From Candidatus Caenarcanales bacterium (lineage in GTDB: Bacteria; Cyanobacteriota; Vampirovibrionia; LMEP-6097), in contig JABSOS010000013.1 of assembly GCA_013216135.1 (NCBI GenBank), positions 1 to 64,000 of the forward strand: 64,000 bases of DNA, in the 5' to 3' direction. Under the pieces are notes generated by a model. The model was not told the DNA's origin and searched no databases. It saw only the letters and a program-made list of their open reading frames with translations. This document shows positions 7,723 to 17,083 of the stretch, piece by piece; position 1 is the first letter of the stretch, and each line of letters opens with the position of its first letter. The position numbers were made by a program, and so were the translations under genes.

Positions 7723-8394
7723 ATGGTATTCATCGCTAAAACTATTGAAGATTACGCAGCAGAGCAAGATATCGAGAAAATTTTAGAATCGCGAGCTAAA
7801 GCTCGCACTCTTCTAAACGAAATTAAAGCAGTCATAAAACCTGGAATTAAAGAATCAAAAGCTTATAGCCTTACTGAGGAAATTTACAAAAAACATAATG
7901 TAACAAAGTCTTGGCATAAACCATATATTAGATTTGGAGAAAACACTCTTTTAACTTATGCAGACAGAGCAGAAGAGGACCTTGTCCTAAAAGAAGAAGA
8001 TATCGCTTTTATTGATATTGGACCGATATTTGGAGATATCGAAGCAGATTTAGGTGAGACACTCGTATTCGGAAATAATAAAATTCACCAAGAGCTGAAA
8101 CAAGCTTCCAAAGAACTATTTAAAGAAGGAGATAATTTTTATAAAGATAAAAATCCTTCAGGAAGTGAGATGTATGATTTTTTAGTTGAAAAAACTAAGT
8201 CCTATGGCTTTGAATTTAATTTAGGAAACTGTGGACATTTAATCGGTTTATTTTCTCACAGCGCTTGTTACAAAGATGGTATGAGATACTTCACAGAGAA
8301 AATGCAGCCAGGAATTTGGATATTAGAAATTCAGATTCGCCACCCAGAGATTAAAGCTGGAGCTTTTTTTGAGGATATACTTTTACAAAACTAA
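7723..8394 (+). CDS. M24 family metallopeptidase (methionine aminopeptidase-like)
   Basis: The pita-bread fold of M24 enzymes is visible. The metal ligands appear in order: Asp in FIDIGP, Asp in EADLGETLVFG, His in NCGHLIG, Glu in ILEIQI and Glu in FFEDI. All five dinuclear-site residues are therefore present and the enzyme should be active. At 223 residues it is close to type I methionine aminopeptidase size, but the motif spacing and the short C-terminus fit the broader Xaa-Pro/creatinase-like group better, and a housekeeping Map may be encoded elsewhere. A TAGGAT hexamer six bases before the ATG suggests a leaderless transcript. It converges with the next gene, overlapping by 4 bases. Confidence 0.75.
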   Translation: MVFIAKTIEDYAAEQDIEKILESRAKARTLLNEIKAVIKPGIKESKAYSLTEEIYKKHNVTKSWHKPYIRFGENTLLTYADRAEEDLVLKEEDIAFIDIGPIFGDIEADLGETLVFGNNKIHQELKQASKELFKEGDNFYKDKNPSGSEMYDFLVEKTKSYGFEFNLGNCGHLIGLFSHSACYKDGMRYFTEKMQPGIWILEIQIRHPEIKAGAFFEDILLQN

Positions 8395-9968
8395 CGATCC
8401 ACCCTCTCATCAAGTAGCTTTGTGAATTGTTTTATCATAGATTCAGCTCTCTCACTTTGATTAGCACTGATAGCAAAAGATGCTGTTTTTCCACCAATAA
8501 GATTAGCATTAATCGCCATAGTATCTGGCTTATCTTCATCTTTACTATTCCAGAGTCTAAAAGCAAAAACAATTCTAGTTCCAACAGCGATTTCTCCCTG
8601 AAGGAAACTATCATAAGCCATTTCTGTACTTTTAGTCATTTTAGAATCAATCCTAATATTTGCTCTAGGCATTGCTGCATTTACTTTCTCAATGACATTT
8701 TCAAAAGTTTCTTGTGAGTATGAACTACTAGCTCTATAAAGTTCTTCAAGCAAATCATTATTCGCTTGTTTAATCTCAGCCTTGGGACCTGAAGGAGGCG
8801 CTTTATTAGCAAGCTGATCCTCTTCTAACAATTTATAAATATCGTATACGAATGCATTTATTGCATTATCTAATGTCGGGTAAGGTTTAATCTCTTCATT
8901 TAAATCAAATAAGAGAGCTTGCTCATACTGGGGCATCGTTAGTTTAAGAGTAGGTTTTTTACGAGCTTCACGTGGCTCACTTAATTCTAATCCAAAGTCA
9001 ATATTTTTCCCCAACCTTAAATAACCGTGTTTAATATTTTTTGCTGAGTTATATAGTGGTATGTTTGCAGGGACATCTGGCTGATTATGATTATAGTTTA
9101 GACTATCTTGAAATTTTTCATCGTAAAGATGCTTAAGCTCAACCTTCCCCTGAGTTTTGCCACCCATCTTTTCGCTTAAAATATACCTCAAAGCCCGTAC
9201 GAACTTTAGTAGTAAAACTGGATCAGATAAATCTTGCTCAACTTTAGAGTCTATTAATTTTTCATAACCATTTAAATGTAATTTATTCTTAGGCTCAGAT
9301 TTTACTGGTACCTTTTCAACAAGATCTTTCGGAGCAGAATGCAAATCTTTTACCTCTTCAGCTTTTTTTAAAAAATCATCTACTTTTTCATCAAATTTTT
9401 CTTTGAAGCTTTCCATTAGCTTAGGGTTTATAAATACAGCCTCCCCTTCATCTGGAATAGCAAGATGACCATAACTCAAATAAGCATTATGTTGAGGCAT
9501 AAAAAGTTCCAGGAAATATTTATCATTGAATAATTCACGCAAATTAGCTTGAATGACTAAATCATCCACTAACAAATTTACCGAAGTAGACTTTTCAGCT
9601 AAACTAATTTTTGGAAGTTCGAGTCCATTATCAAGCTTTTCTTTTACTAGACTTACTTCTTTATTAAAAAGATTACTCGGTTTAAGATATTCATGATACC
9701 CCACTCTCTTTACAGCTCGCACTTTAGCTGCGTCAAAATTCTCTAATAGAACATTGAAAAACTTTCCCATCCGCCCCTTCAATTCATTTCTGAAAAAGGG
9801 TTTCCTAAAAACATCACGAAGACCAATTTTTATTTTTTTAGCTTGAGCTTTAGTTTCATCGACTTTAACTATTGCAATCTCATCAAGACGTTTTTGCAAT
9901 TGCTCTTGTGCATTTTTCCAGAACTCTGAGTCACCATTTCCCGGTCCAGGAATGTCATTAGCAGGCAT
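8391..9968 (-). CDS. hypothetical protein with repeated strand-helix domains
   Basis: This 525-residue protein is not recognised. It appears to hold three copies of a module in which a beta strand carrying a hydrophobic pattern is followed by an M-P-Q-x-x or similar turn and a long helix: around 130-200 (FLELFMPQHNAYLSYGHLAI), 320-390 (FGLELSEP...LKLTMPQYEQALLFDL) and 445-525 (IVFAFRLWN...ASFAISANQSERA). It has no signal peptide. A GGGAGG Shine-Dalgarno precedes the ATG. It is followed on the same strand order by the 223-residue protein at 10064-10735, upstream of it by about 95 bases, and the two may be related. The function is unknown. Confidence 0.6.
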   Translation of the reverse strand: MPANDIPGPGNGDSEFWKNAQEQLQKRLDEIAIVKVDETKAQAKKIKIGLRDVFRKPFFRNELKGRMGKFFNVLLENFDAAKVRAVKRVGYHEYLKPSNLFNKEVSLVKEKLDNGLELPKISLAEKSTSVNLLVDDLVIQANLRELFNDKYFLELFMPQHNAYLSYGHLAIPDEGEAVFINPKLMESFKEKFDEKVDDFLKKAEEVKDLHSAPKDLVEKVPVKSEPKNKLHLNGYEKLIDSKVEQDLSDPVLLLKFVRALRYILSEKMGGKTQGKVELKHLYDEKFQDSLNYNHNQPDVPANIPLYNSAKNIKHGYLRLGKNIDFGLELSEPREARKKPTLKLTMPQYEQALLFDLNEEIKPYPTLDNAINAFVYDIYKLLEEDQLANKAPPSGPKAEIKQANNDLLEELYRASSSYSQETFENVIEKVNAAMPRANIRIDSKMTKSTEMAYDSFLQGEIAVGTRIVFAFRLWNSKDEDKPDTMAINANLIGGKTASFAISANQSERAESMIKQFTKLLDERVDR

Positions 9969-10063
9969 AGAGCCTCCCTTTCAATTAATTTATGGTTAAT
10001 TATAATTCTATACCAATATCAAGATTTTAGATTGGATAAAAAAAGAAAGATCAGCCCTGGTGA

Positions 10064-10735
10064 TTATCCTACCTGCTCATAAAACTCATTACGAAATTCT
10101 AACAACTTAGGCAAATGCTTGTCTTTGACTTTATTTCGAGCTAAATGAAGTTCTACAAAATTTATATTTGAATTTTGCAAATCGTCTGGGAGCAGCATAT
10201 CTATCTTGGGAACCAAGTCCGGGAACTCTGGATTATCTTTAATCGTGAGCTTAACTGCAAAGTTTAAAGCTTTAATTTCAATAATGGCACTTGTCTCTCT
10301 AGTAAAGGGAAGTAAATCTCTATCAGTAATTTTTTCTACTTTTAAATTTGAAATCTTTGCTCTAAATAAATTATTTCTAATATTATTCAATAATTTTTTC
10401 TTAGCTTTAAAGAATTCTTTTTGAGAATCAGGCATTTTAAAAGAAAAATCTAATGCAAGCTGCCTTTCCCTAGGAGTTAAAGATAAACCTTTATTCCAAT
10501 TTTGATAAAGATCATAATGGTATTTTTGCACAACATAGTTATTTAAACGAGCAACCAGCTTATTATTAAGCTTTCTCAATTTATTTGCCTCTATTGAGCG
10601 ATGTAAATCTTTATGGAGATCACTCGAAGATACAGATTCTGAACCAGAACTTTGCTTTTCTGTATTTAATTTACGAAATAGCCTACCTTGTAAATTAGAA
10701 AACAAAGGAAAAGCCTTGAATTTATCAAAGTCCAT
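10064..10735 (-). CDS. hypothetical protein
   Basis: This is a 223-residue basic protein without a recognised domain. The N-terminal half is helical and rich in Lys, Arg and Asn; the C-terminal half (from about residue 125) has strand patterns such as AKISNLKVEKI, SAIIEIKALNFAVKLTIKD and INFVELHLARN followed by a terminal helix. This order resembles single modules of the protein at 8391-9968, which is next on the same strand. No signal peptide is seen. Its start lies 75 bases from the divergent ruvA start, so a shared promoter region is likely. Confidence 0.55.
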   Translation of the reverse strand: MDFDKFKAFPLFSNLQGRLFRKLNTEKQSSGSESVSSSDLHKDLHRSIEANKLRKLNNKLVARLNNYVVQKYHYDLYQNWNKGLSLTPRERQLALDFSFKMPDSQKEFFKAKKKLLNNIRNNLFRAKISNLKVEKITDRDLLPFTRETSAIIEIKALNFAVKLTIKDNPEFPDLVPKIDMLLPDDLQNSNINFVELHLARNKVKDKHLPKLLEFRNEFYEQVG

Positions 10736-10796
10736 AATAAATATTAGTTCCTAGACATTTTAACAAAACCTTAGATAGCATTAAGAAAATTCCTGC

Positions 10797-10802
10797 TACA
10801 AT
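10797..10802 (+). promoter_or_regulatory. -10 element of ruvA
   Basis: TACAAT lies 8 bases before the ruvA ATG. A start point 6-8 bases downstream of it would coincide with the start codon, which implies a leaderless mRNA. No good -35 is evident. Confidence 0.4.
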
Positions 10803-10810
10803 ACCTACAT

Positions 10811-11425
10811 ATGTATCAGTATATAAAAGGCACCATTGTCGAGAAAGACTTACAGAATAAAATCATAATCCTTGAGCAAGCTGGAATCGGTTATCAGATA
10901 TTCACTAATTTAAAAACGATGAATAAGCTTAGCTTAGAAGCTGAAGCAAAAGTATTTTTAAAATCTGTAATCAAAGAAGAAGAGATGAAACTCTTTGGCT
11001 TTGCTGATAAAGCAAGTAAAGAAATTTATGAAATTTTACTTAGTGTTTCTGGAGTAGGTCCTAAAGCTGCGATGAATATACTTGAAGCTTTAGATATTGA
11101 TGATTTAATTTCTGCAGTGCTAAACGATAAACCAAAACTAATTTCTCAAGCCCAAGGCATCGGCACAAAAACTGCTCAGCGAATAGCTTTAGAATTAAAT
11201 ACTAAACTTAACAAATTTAACCAAAACTATAATAAAAACGAAAACACTGATAGTGACAGCTATTCAAGCGAAGAAGAGGTTATGAACATTTTAGTAAACT
11301 TAGGCTTTGATGAGATCACTGCTCACAAACGCATTAAACTTGCAAAAGAGTCTGGCATCACAGATGAATGTGAACTTTTAGTTAGATTCTGTTTACAAGA
11401 AAATGAAAATTTAGTTACTACATAG
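10811..11425 (+). CDS. ruvA: Holliday junction DNA helicase subunit RuvA
   Basis: RuvA binds four-way DNA junctions and loads the RuvB motor during recombinational repair. The 204-residue length is typical. The N-terminal OB-fold (YIKGTIVEKD...GIGYQIF) is followed by the KLFGF segment and two helix-hairpin-helix motifs, SVSGVGPKAAMNIL (about 80-93) and AQGIGTKTAQRIALEL (about 115-130). A short flexible linker then leads to the C-terminal UBA-like RuvB-binding domain (VMNILVNLGFDEITAHKRI). No ruvB or ruvC is in the window. It converges on the next gene, overlapping it by 8 bases. Confidence 0.95.
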   Translation: MYQYIKGTIVEKDLQNKIIILEQAGIGYQIFTNLKTMNKLSLEAEAKVFLKSVIKEEEMKLFGFADKASKEIYEILLSVSGVGPKAAMNILEALDIDDLISAVLNDKPKLISQAQGIGTKTAQRIALELNTKLNKFNQNYNKNENTDSDSYSSEEEVMNILVNLGFDEITAHKRIKLAKESGITDECELLVRFCLQENENLVTT

Positions 11426-11867
11426 AAGCTTCGAGATCAGCTATTTGTCCCTCGATAGCAGTTGTATCCTGTCCAGCAGCAGCTGCTGCATCTCTTTCTA
11501 TACTTAGTTTAGATATTTGTGATTCTTTTTCTTGCCTCTCTAAAACAATTGAAGCTTCGTGCTTTAAAAACATTAAATCATTAAGTTCAGTAATCCCAGA
11601 AACAACTTCAAAACCAGTTGAATTTCCTATCTTTTCTAAGCTATCTTCGATAGACCCGATCACATCTTGATAATCGACTAAATCATCATCTTCTTTCTCA
11701 TCAGCAATGTCATTGAATGTATCTAAAAGATACGCAACCGTATCATCTCTATAATCTGACACACCTAACTTCTCTAAGAATGATTCTACGACTTGATGAT
11801 CTTTAGACTTATGAACTTCTAAAGCGTTTTCTAAACCTTTATTTAATTCAACACTAAAATCGTTCAT
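11418..11867 (-). CDS. hypothetical acidic helical protein
   Basis: This 149-residue acidic protein has no recognised domain. It is predicted mainly helical, with an Asp/Glu-rich middle (DEKEDDDLVDYQDVIGSIEDSLEKIG) and a heptad-like C-terminal coiled coil interrupted by a run of five alanines. I place the start at the second ATG because an AAGGA sequence lies six bases before it, whereas it abuts the first ATG two codons upstream. A TTAA-N7-TTAA box is 46-60 bases upstream. It converges with ruvA and overlaps its end. The function is unknown. Confidence 0.55.
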   Translation of the reverse strand: MNDFSVELNKGLENALEVHKSKDHQVVESFLEKLGVSDYRDDTVAYLLDTFNDIADEKEDDDLVDYQDVIGSIEDSLEKIGNSTGFEVVSGITELNDLMFLKHEASIVLERQEKESQISKLSIERDAAAAAGQDTTAIEGQIADLEASM

Positions 11868-11912
11868 CCACATTCCTTAACAATTACACACAGTTATGGT
11901 AAATAATTTTAG

Positions 11913-11927
11913 TTAAGCTTCGATTAA
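11913..11927. promoter_or_regulatory. TTAA-N7-TTAA box between divergent genes
   Basis: TTAA at 11913-11916 and 11924-11927 are separated by 7 bases. The box lies about 46 bases upstream of the minus-strand gene at 11867 and about 165 bases upstream of the plus-strand ABC gene. On the minus strand it is followed by CTAAAAT, a possible -10. It belongs to the motif set described at 1583, 6379 and 17084. Confidence 0.35.
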
Positions 11928-12039
11928 CCTTTTCAAGATAACTACAAAAGAATAGATCAAGTTAATATGTAATTGTATATTTATTTAAACCTATAGCTTT
12001 GTAAATAGCAGATGATAAATATGAAAAAACAAGACAAAT

Positions 12040-12071
12040 AAGATTTACAGGGGCTTCAGGAGATAAATCTT
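12040..12071 (+). repeat. stem-loop in the 5' leader of the ABC gene
   Basis: The 8-base arms AAGATTTA (12040-12047) and TAAATCTT (12064-12071) enclose 16 bases and end about 10 bases before the AAGGAGA ribosome binding site of the next gene. It may be a leader hairpin affecting translation; there is no direct evidence for regulation. Confidence 0.35.
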
Positions 12072-12093
12072 CTTAATCAAAAGGAGAAATATC

Positions 12094-14481
12094 ATGAAAG
12101 TACCTGCACAAAGCTATTTAGAACATCTCGCACAAAAAAAACCAAGTAAGTTATTTCAATTAGCAGAGCAAATTAAAAAAGAAGAATTACTAAATAAATC
12201 AACAGTTAATAATTCAAATAACAGCGAAGTTTTAGGTAAAGAAGAAGAAAAAGCTAATAAAAATCTCACAAATATCAAACAATTAATAATTAAAAACCAA
12301 GAGAATGGTTCAGAAGAAAGTTTGAGTGAGAGCAATTTTAAAGATCATGAAGTGCCAAATTCAGAATCATACAATCACTTAATTAGTTTAATTAACGATG
12401 GTTCATCAGATATAAAAACTTTAAATAGAGAATTTACTCAATGGCTAGATGGAATTATCCAAGGGCAAAATTTAAGCGAACTAGATGATGAAAAACTAAC
12501 AGCTGAAGCAGTTTTACACTATGATCACTTAACAAATATTGGGATCATAAACAACCTAAAAAATGACATAGTGAATTTTGAAGCTAAACATAAATATAGT
12601 GAACAAAACATCTCTGACAAAGGAAAACTAAGCCTGGAATTCAATAAAGAAGTTTCTGAAAAATATAATCTAAGCTTAGAAGATTCAGAGAAACTCTTAA
12701 GGAACCTAGGTTTTAAATATGAAAAAGAATATTCAGCCGAAGTTCTACTAAATACCTTACAAGATATTTACCATGAGCATAATCTAGAAGAAAAAATTCC
12801 TAGCTTAAGTCAAATACTGGCAGAGAATATATTCTCTGAAGTTCTAAATAGTTCAATTGTGACAAGCTTTGAAGATAGAGTAGACACAGACCCTGATGGC
12901 AAAAGAAAGTTTAATTTGGGGAAAGTTTTATTTGACTCATTAGTATCAAATGTTACAGGTGTTACTAGCACTCATAGCAACCTAGAGATGTCAAAACTTA
13001 TCATAAAGATGGAAGAAGAGATTGAAAAGAAAAATATTCAAGCCTTGTTTATGGGTGAGCTAGCTTTTTCTGGAGATATTTCATTTAAAGAAGCTGAACA
13101 AATCCTAAACAATGGAAAAGAATCAACCATAGAACTATTCCGAGATATCTTAGAATCAGGTATCCCCGGTATTGGTCGCTTCATTTCTGATACCGCGAAT
13201 ATTACATCCATGCATCCAGCTCTTGGCGCCATTAATGTGGCTACAGCTGGCTCTCAAGTAGCAATTGCAATGTTACAAAATGGTGAATCAGTTAATTTAG
13301 ATCAACAGAAAACTAATATAGAAGCTAATTTAGCGACACGTATAGAAGGCTTTAAAAATGTTTGGCAAGAATTATTAACGACACCTAACCTAGAGGGATC
13401 TGTTGAAAAAATTCTTGATTTAATATCAGACAAAAATAATGCTGAAATTACTTTGCAGGAAAAAGAAGTCTGGAATGGATTTATTATGGGCTTACCTGGA
13501 CAAGCAGGGTATTTAGTTTCAGCTTTTGTCGGTGATTGGCTGCAAAATAATATAGAAGATGTTGATGGTGACGATGTTATGAACTTAATTCGTAGTTCTA
13601 TGATGACAGAACATAGTACTCAAAAACTAATACAAAAATTCACCGTTAATTATCCTAAACACATTACCAATATTAACCGCAGAAAAGAACTCCTGAAAGA
13701 TATGGGTGCATGGGAAGGATCACAGATGGAGATTGATAAACAAAGAATCCCTCTAAGTAGCTTAAATGGAAATATAGATTTAGAAGTAGCAGACTTGGGA
13801 GATAAAAAAGGAATTCTTAGAGGTGTTAATCTAAACATCCCTAAAGGTCAGCTTGTAAGTATTATTGGTACCTCAGGGGCTGGTAAATCAACTCTATTAA
13901 AAACTTTACTCGGTATAAATACTCTTGCTGAAGGAACTATCAAGCTTGGTGGTGAAAATATAAATCATATTAGAAAATTTGGTAGGAGCGACTCTCTTTA
14001 CTCAGCAGTAGTTTACAGTACACAGTCACCAAACATTGTTCCAGGCACTCTAAGAGAAAATGTAGAGTTAGGAACTTTTCAAAATTACCCAGATGAACAA
14101 ATCGATGAAGTATTCAGAAAATTGAAATTAGATAAATTTATAGGGAAATATGATGAACCGGTTCCAGATTTTTCTGGTGGTGAAAAAGTTCGCTTTGGCT
14201 TAGCTAAAGTATTTCTAAGAAGAGAATCATACAATAAGCCTATGATCATGTTGCTCGACGAACCTACGGCTAGCCTCGATCGTAAATCTCGAGAATTTGT
14301 AACTGATAACTTGCAAGAGATTCAAAATGCCTACAGAGAGGGGGTAATGAAACTCCATTCATCTTACCCCGAAACAACTATTATCTGTGTGACACACGAT
14401 CCAGACCTAATGAAACTTAGTGAAGGAGAAAATGGACAGATTATAGATATTGAAGAAATCAATAAAGCTGGGGTAAAGTAA
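12094..14481 (+). CDS. ABC ATPase with a long non-canonical N-terminal region
   Basis: The last 240 residues of this 795-residue protein are a complete ABC nucleotide-binding domain: Walker A GTSGAGKST at about 592-600, the Q-loop region with VYSTQSPNIVPGTLREN, signature FSGGEK near 692-697, Walker B MIMLLDEPTASLD near 718-730 and the switch THDP near 768. The domain is of the type found at the C-terminus of ABC exporters. The first 550 residues lack the six membrane helices expected of an exporter. They are mostly hydrophilic and helical, with only two short hydrophobic stretches (about 355-400 and 465-485). It may be a highly diverged exporter or a soluble ABC protein. AAGGAGAAATATC precedes the ATG. 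A TTAA box lies upstream. Confidence 0.8.
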   Translation: MKVPAQSYLEHLAQKKPSKLFQLAEQIKKEELLNKSTVNNSNNSEVLGKEEEKANKNLTNIKQLIIKNQENGSEESLSESNFKDHEVPNSESYNHLISLINDGSSDIKTLNREFTQWLDGIIQGQNLSELDDEKLTAEAVLHYDHLTNIGIINNLKNDIVNFEAKHKYSEQNISDKGKLSLEFNKEVSEKYNLSLEDSEKLLRNLGFKYEKEYSAEVLLNTLQDIYHEHNLEEKIPSLSQILAENIFSEVLNSSIVTSFEDRVDTDPDGKRKFNLGKVLFDSLVSNVTGVTSTHSNLEMSKLIIKMEEEIEKKNIQALFMGELAFSGDISFKEAEQILNNGKESTIELFRDILESGIPGIGRFISDTANITSMHPALGAINVATAGSQVAIAMLQNGESVNLDQQKTNIEANLATRIEGFKNVWQELLTTPNLEGSVEKILDLISDKNNAEITLQEKEVWNGFIMGLPGQAGYLVSAFVGDWLQNNIEDVDGDDVMNLIRSSMMTEHSTQKLIQKFTVNYPKHITNINRRKELLKDMGAWEGSQMEIDKQRIPLSSLNGNIDLEVADLGDKKGILRGVNLNIPKGQLVSIIGTSGAGKSTLLKTLLGINTLAEGTIKLGGENINHIRKFGRSDSLYSAVVYSTQSPNIVPGTLRENVELGTFQNYPDEQIDEVFRKLKLDKFIGKYDEPVPDFSGGEKVRFGLAKVFLRRESYNKPMIMLLDEPTASLDRKSREFVTDNLQEIQNAYREGVMKLHSSYPETTIICVTHDPDLMKLSEGENGQIIDIEEINKAGVK

Positions 14482-14483
14482 GC

Positions 14484-15764
14484 TTAGCTAGCTTTCTTAA
14501 CGATAGCCACAGTATTATGACCACCGAAGCCTAAAGCTTGAACCATAGCATAGTTCACTTCTCTATCCTTAGCTTCATTAGGAACATAATCTAAATCACA
14601 ATCTGGATCAGGTTCTTTATAGTTAATCGTAGGAGGAACTTTGTTGTGAACTGTAGCTAAAGTAGAAGCAGCAAGTCCTACCGGACCAGCAGCACCGATT
14701 AAGTGACCAGTCATAGACTTAGTACTAGAAACACAAAGCTTGTAAGCATGCTCACCGAATACTTTCTTAATACCTTTAGTTTCACGAGCATCATTAAGTG
14801 GAGTACTAGTACCATGAGCATGGATGTAATCGATCGCTTCACGGTTATCATAGATTCCAGCTGTTTTTAAAGCTGATTTAATAGCGAGTGCACCACCACT
14901 ACCATCTTCAGAAGGAGCAGTAATATGGAATGCATCACAGCTACCGCCAGCACCTACTAGTTCACCATAGATCTTAGCGCCACGCTTTTTAGCAAGCTCC
15001 ATATCTTCAAGAACGAATACTGTTGCACCTTCACTCATAACGAAACCATCACGTCTCTTATCGAATGGGCAACTAGCTTCTGTAGCTTCAGCATCTCTTC
15101 TAGAAAGAGCTGTCATGTTATAGAAAGATGAAATAGCAAGTGGGTTTAAACAAGCTTCAGAACCACCCGCGATAACAGCGTCAGCTTGACCTGTTTTAAT
15201 ATGCCAGTAAGCATCTACGATACTATCTAAACCAGAAGCACAAGCTGTAGAGTCACACTTCGCTCTACCTTGGTAACCCCAAAGAATACCAATGTGACCT
15301 GCTGCTGCGTTCGGCATAAGTCTAATGATAGATCTTAAACCTACAGCTTTTAAACCTCTTTCATAAAGAGTGATAACGTCAGCTGAAGTAGTACCGATAC
15401 CACCGATACCAGTTCCTAAGAATGTTGCGATTCTATCAGGAGTGATATCATATTTCCCAAATTCTTCTACAGTAGCGTTAGCATCATCAATCGCTAGCTT
15501 AGCTGCTACAACAGCAAACTGAGCTACTCTATCCATATCTTTATTAAAAGATCTAACTTTTTTCTTATCATCCCAGTAATCTGCGATGTTAAAACCTTTA
15601 ATTTGACCACCAATTTTCACTGGTAACTGAAAGCCAGAATCATCAAAACCTTCGATCTCAGAGATACCTGATTTACCCGAAATCATGGAATTCCAAAAAT
15701 TATCAAGACCAATTCCGATTGGAGTTACAGGTCCGATTCCAGTTATTGCAACTTTTCTTTCCAT
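14484..15764 (-). CDS. fabF: beta-ketoacyl-ACP synthase II
   Basis: This enzyme condenses acyl-ACP with malonyl-ACP in fatty acid elongation in the cytoplasm. The catalytic triad is complete: Cys in DSTACASG (about residue 174), His in HAHGTSTP (about 316) and His in TGHLIGAAG (about 352), together with the GFGGHN motif near the C-terminus. At 426 residues it is slightly longer than usual but has no large insertion. No acpP or fabG gene is adjacent, unlike the usual cluster. A TATTAT hexamer lies about 9 bases upstream of the ATG, so the mRNA may be leaderless. Confidence 0.95.
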   Translation of the reverse strand: MERKVAITGIGPVTPIGIGLDNFWNSMISGKSGISEIEGFDDSGFQLPVKIGGQIKGFNIADYWDDKKKVRSFNKDMDRVAQFAVVAAKLAIDDANATVEEFGKYDITPDRIATFLGTGIGGIGTTSADVITLYERGLKAVGLRSIIRLMPNAAAGHIGILWGYQGRAKCDSTACASGLDSIVDAYWHIKTGQADAVIAGGSEACLNPLAISSFYNMTALSRRDAEATEASCPFDKRRDGFVMSEGATVFVLEDMELAKKRGAKIYGELVGAGGSCDAFHITAPSEDGSGGALAIKSALKTAGIYDNREAIDYIHAHGTSTPLNDARETKGIKKVFGEHAYKLCVSSTKSMTGHLIGAAGPVGLAASTLATVHNKVPPTINYKEPDPDCDLDYVPNEAKDREVNYAMVQALGFGGHNTVAIVKKAS

Positions 15765-15788
15765 ATTGTATTTATAATAGCCTTATAT

Positions 15789-17057
15789 ATGATGAGGAGA
15801 AATGTCCTTTATACTTGCTTAATAATTACAGTGCTTTCTCTACCATTTGTACTTGATTATCTAAGTAAAAAAGAGTCTAAAAAAGCTGGCGAAATCGAGT
15901 TTTGGCAGTACTGGTCTGGACCAGAAAAAAAGCCCTTAGAAAATTTAGTTAATCAATTTAATTCCGAAGATCATGGTTTTACCGTAAAACTTCGTAGCAT
16001 TTCTATGCCTCGCAAAAAAATATTAATGGCAATCACTGCAGGGATACCCCCAGATTTGGTTCATCTTGATGGTGATATGGTAAATGATTTTGCGCTTAGA
16101 AATGCTTTACAACCTATAGACTTTTCAAAATTAAGTGTTTCCAAAAGTAAATTTTATGAAAACTATTTGGATATCTTACGTGTAAAAGAACAGCAAATGG
16201 CGCTGCCGTTCATGCCTACAGCAGAAGCTTTGCATATAAATAAAACCATACTAGATAAATATGATTTAAACGAACCGGAAAACTTAACTGATTTAGTCAA
16301 AATATCGGAGCAAATTATGACTAAATCTAACTACGAGGAATTTGGCTTATTGCCAACATGGCCGATTTGGACCGGAAGAATTATAGTTTATCTTTTTGGC
16401 GGGAAATGGGCTAAAAAACTTGAAAACGGAGACTATGAAATTACCGCAAATGCTCCTGAAAATATAGAAGCATGGAAGTGGCTTGTCGAAAACTTTATTA
16501 AAAAGATCCCGCAGAATAAAATGCAAGGTTTTATCGAAGGCAAGATCTCCTATCAAAGTCCAGACAATCCTTTCTACTCAGGGAAAGTAGCTCTAGAAAC
16601 TAATGGCATCTGGGAATACGGCTTCGTTAAAAAGTTCTCGCCACAATTTGATATCTCAGTTAAAGCACTAGATGCTACAGAACTTACCGTAGATGCTTTA
16701 GCTATTCCGCGCGGAGCGCGGGACTATGATAAATCACTTTATTTTATGTCTTGGTTATTAAAAGAAGAAAATATTTCTTACTTAGCTAAGGAACAGAATA
16801 AATTCCCAACTATAAAACTTAGTCCAGAAAAGAGAAAAGAATTTCTAAAAAATCATAAACATCCTTATATAGAAGTTTTCATGGATTTAGCAGAAAGTAA
16901 AACTGCTTACCATTTTCCACATCTAAGTTTTTCTAAAGAGTATAAAAGAGAAATTACTAAAGCTTTCAACAGAGTACTTAGATTAGAAAGTAGTCCAGAA
17001 AAAGCTTTATTTGATTTACAGGTAAAAATCTTAGAAACGCAGAAAAGATCTATATAA
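15789..17057 (+). CDS. extracellular solute-binding protein, family 1
   Basis: The N-terminus has a basic start and one hydrophobic segment (VLYTCLIITVLSLPFVL), which may be an uncleaved anchor or a signal peptide. Next comes the family 1 binding-protein pattern: EIEFWQYWSGPEKKPLENLVNQF, then a strand with PRKKILMAITAGIPPDLVHLDGD, and later GKVALETNGIWEYGF. Such proteins capture oligosaccharides or glycerol-phosphate compounds for ABC importers. No permease or ATPase gene is adjacent, so the import partner must be elsewhere. It is divergent from fabF with only 24 bases between the starts. The substrate is not predictable. Confidence 0.8.
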   Translation: MMRRNVLYTCLIITVLSLPFVLDYLSKKESKKAGEIEFWQYWSGPEKKPLENLVNQFNSEDHGFTVKLRSISMPRKKILMAITAGIPPDLVHLDGDMVNDFALRNALQPIDFSKLSVSKSKFYENYLDILRVKEQQMALPFMPTAEALHINKTILDKYDLNEPENLTDLVKISEQIMTKSNYEEFGLLPTWPIWTGRIIVYLFGGKWAKKLENGDYEITANAPENIEAWKWLVENFIKKIPQNKMQGFIEGKISYQSPDNPFYSGKVALETNGIWEYGFVKKFSPQFDISVKALDATELTVDALAIPRGARDYDKSLYFMSWLLKEENISYLAKEQNKFPTIKLSPEKRKEFLKNHKHPYIEVFMDLAESKTAYHFPHLSFSKEYKREITKAFNRVLRLESSPEKALFDLQVKILETQKRSI

Positions 17058-17083
17058 TAATTTCCCACTTAAACCGTAAATAA

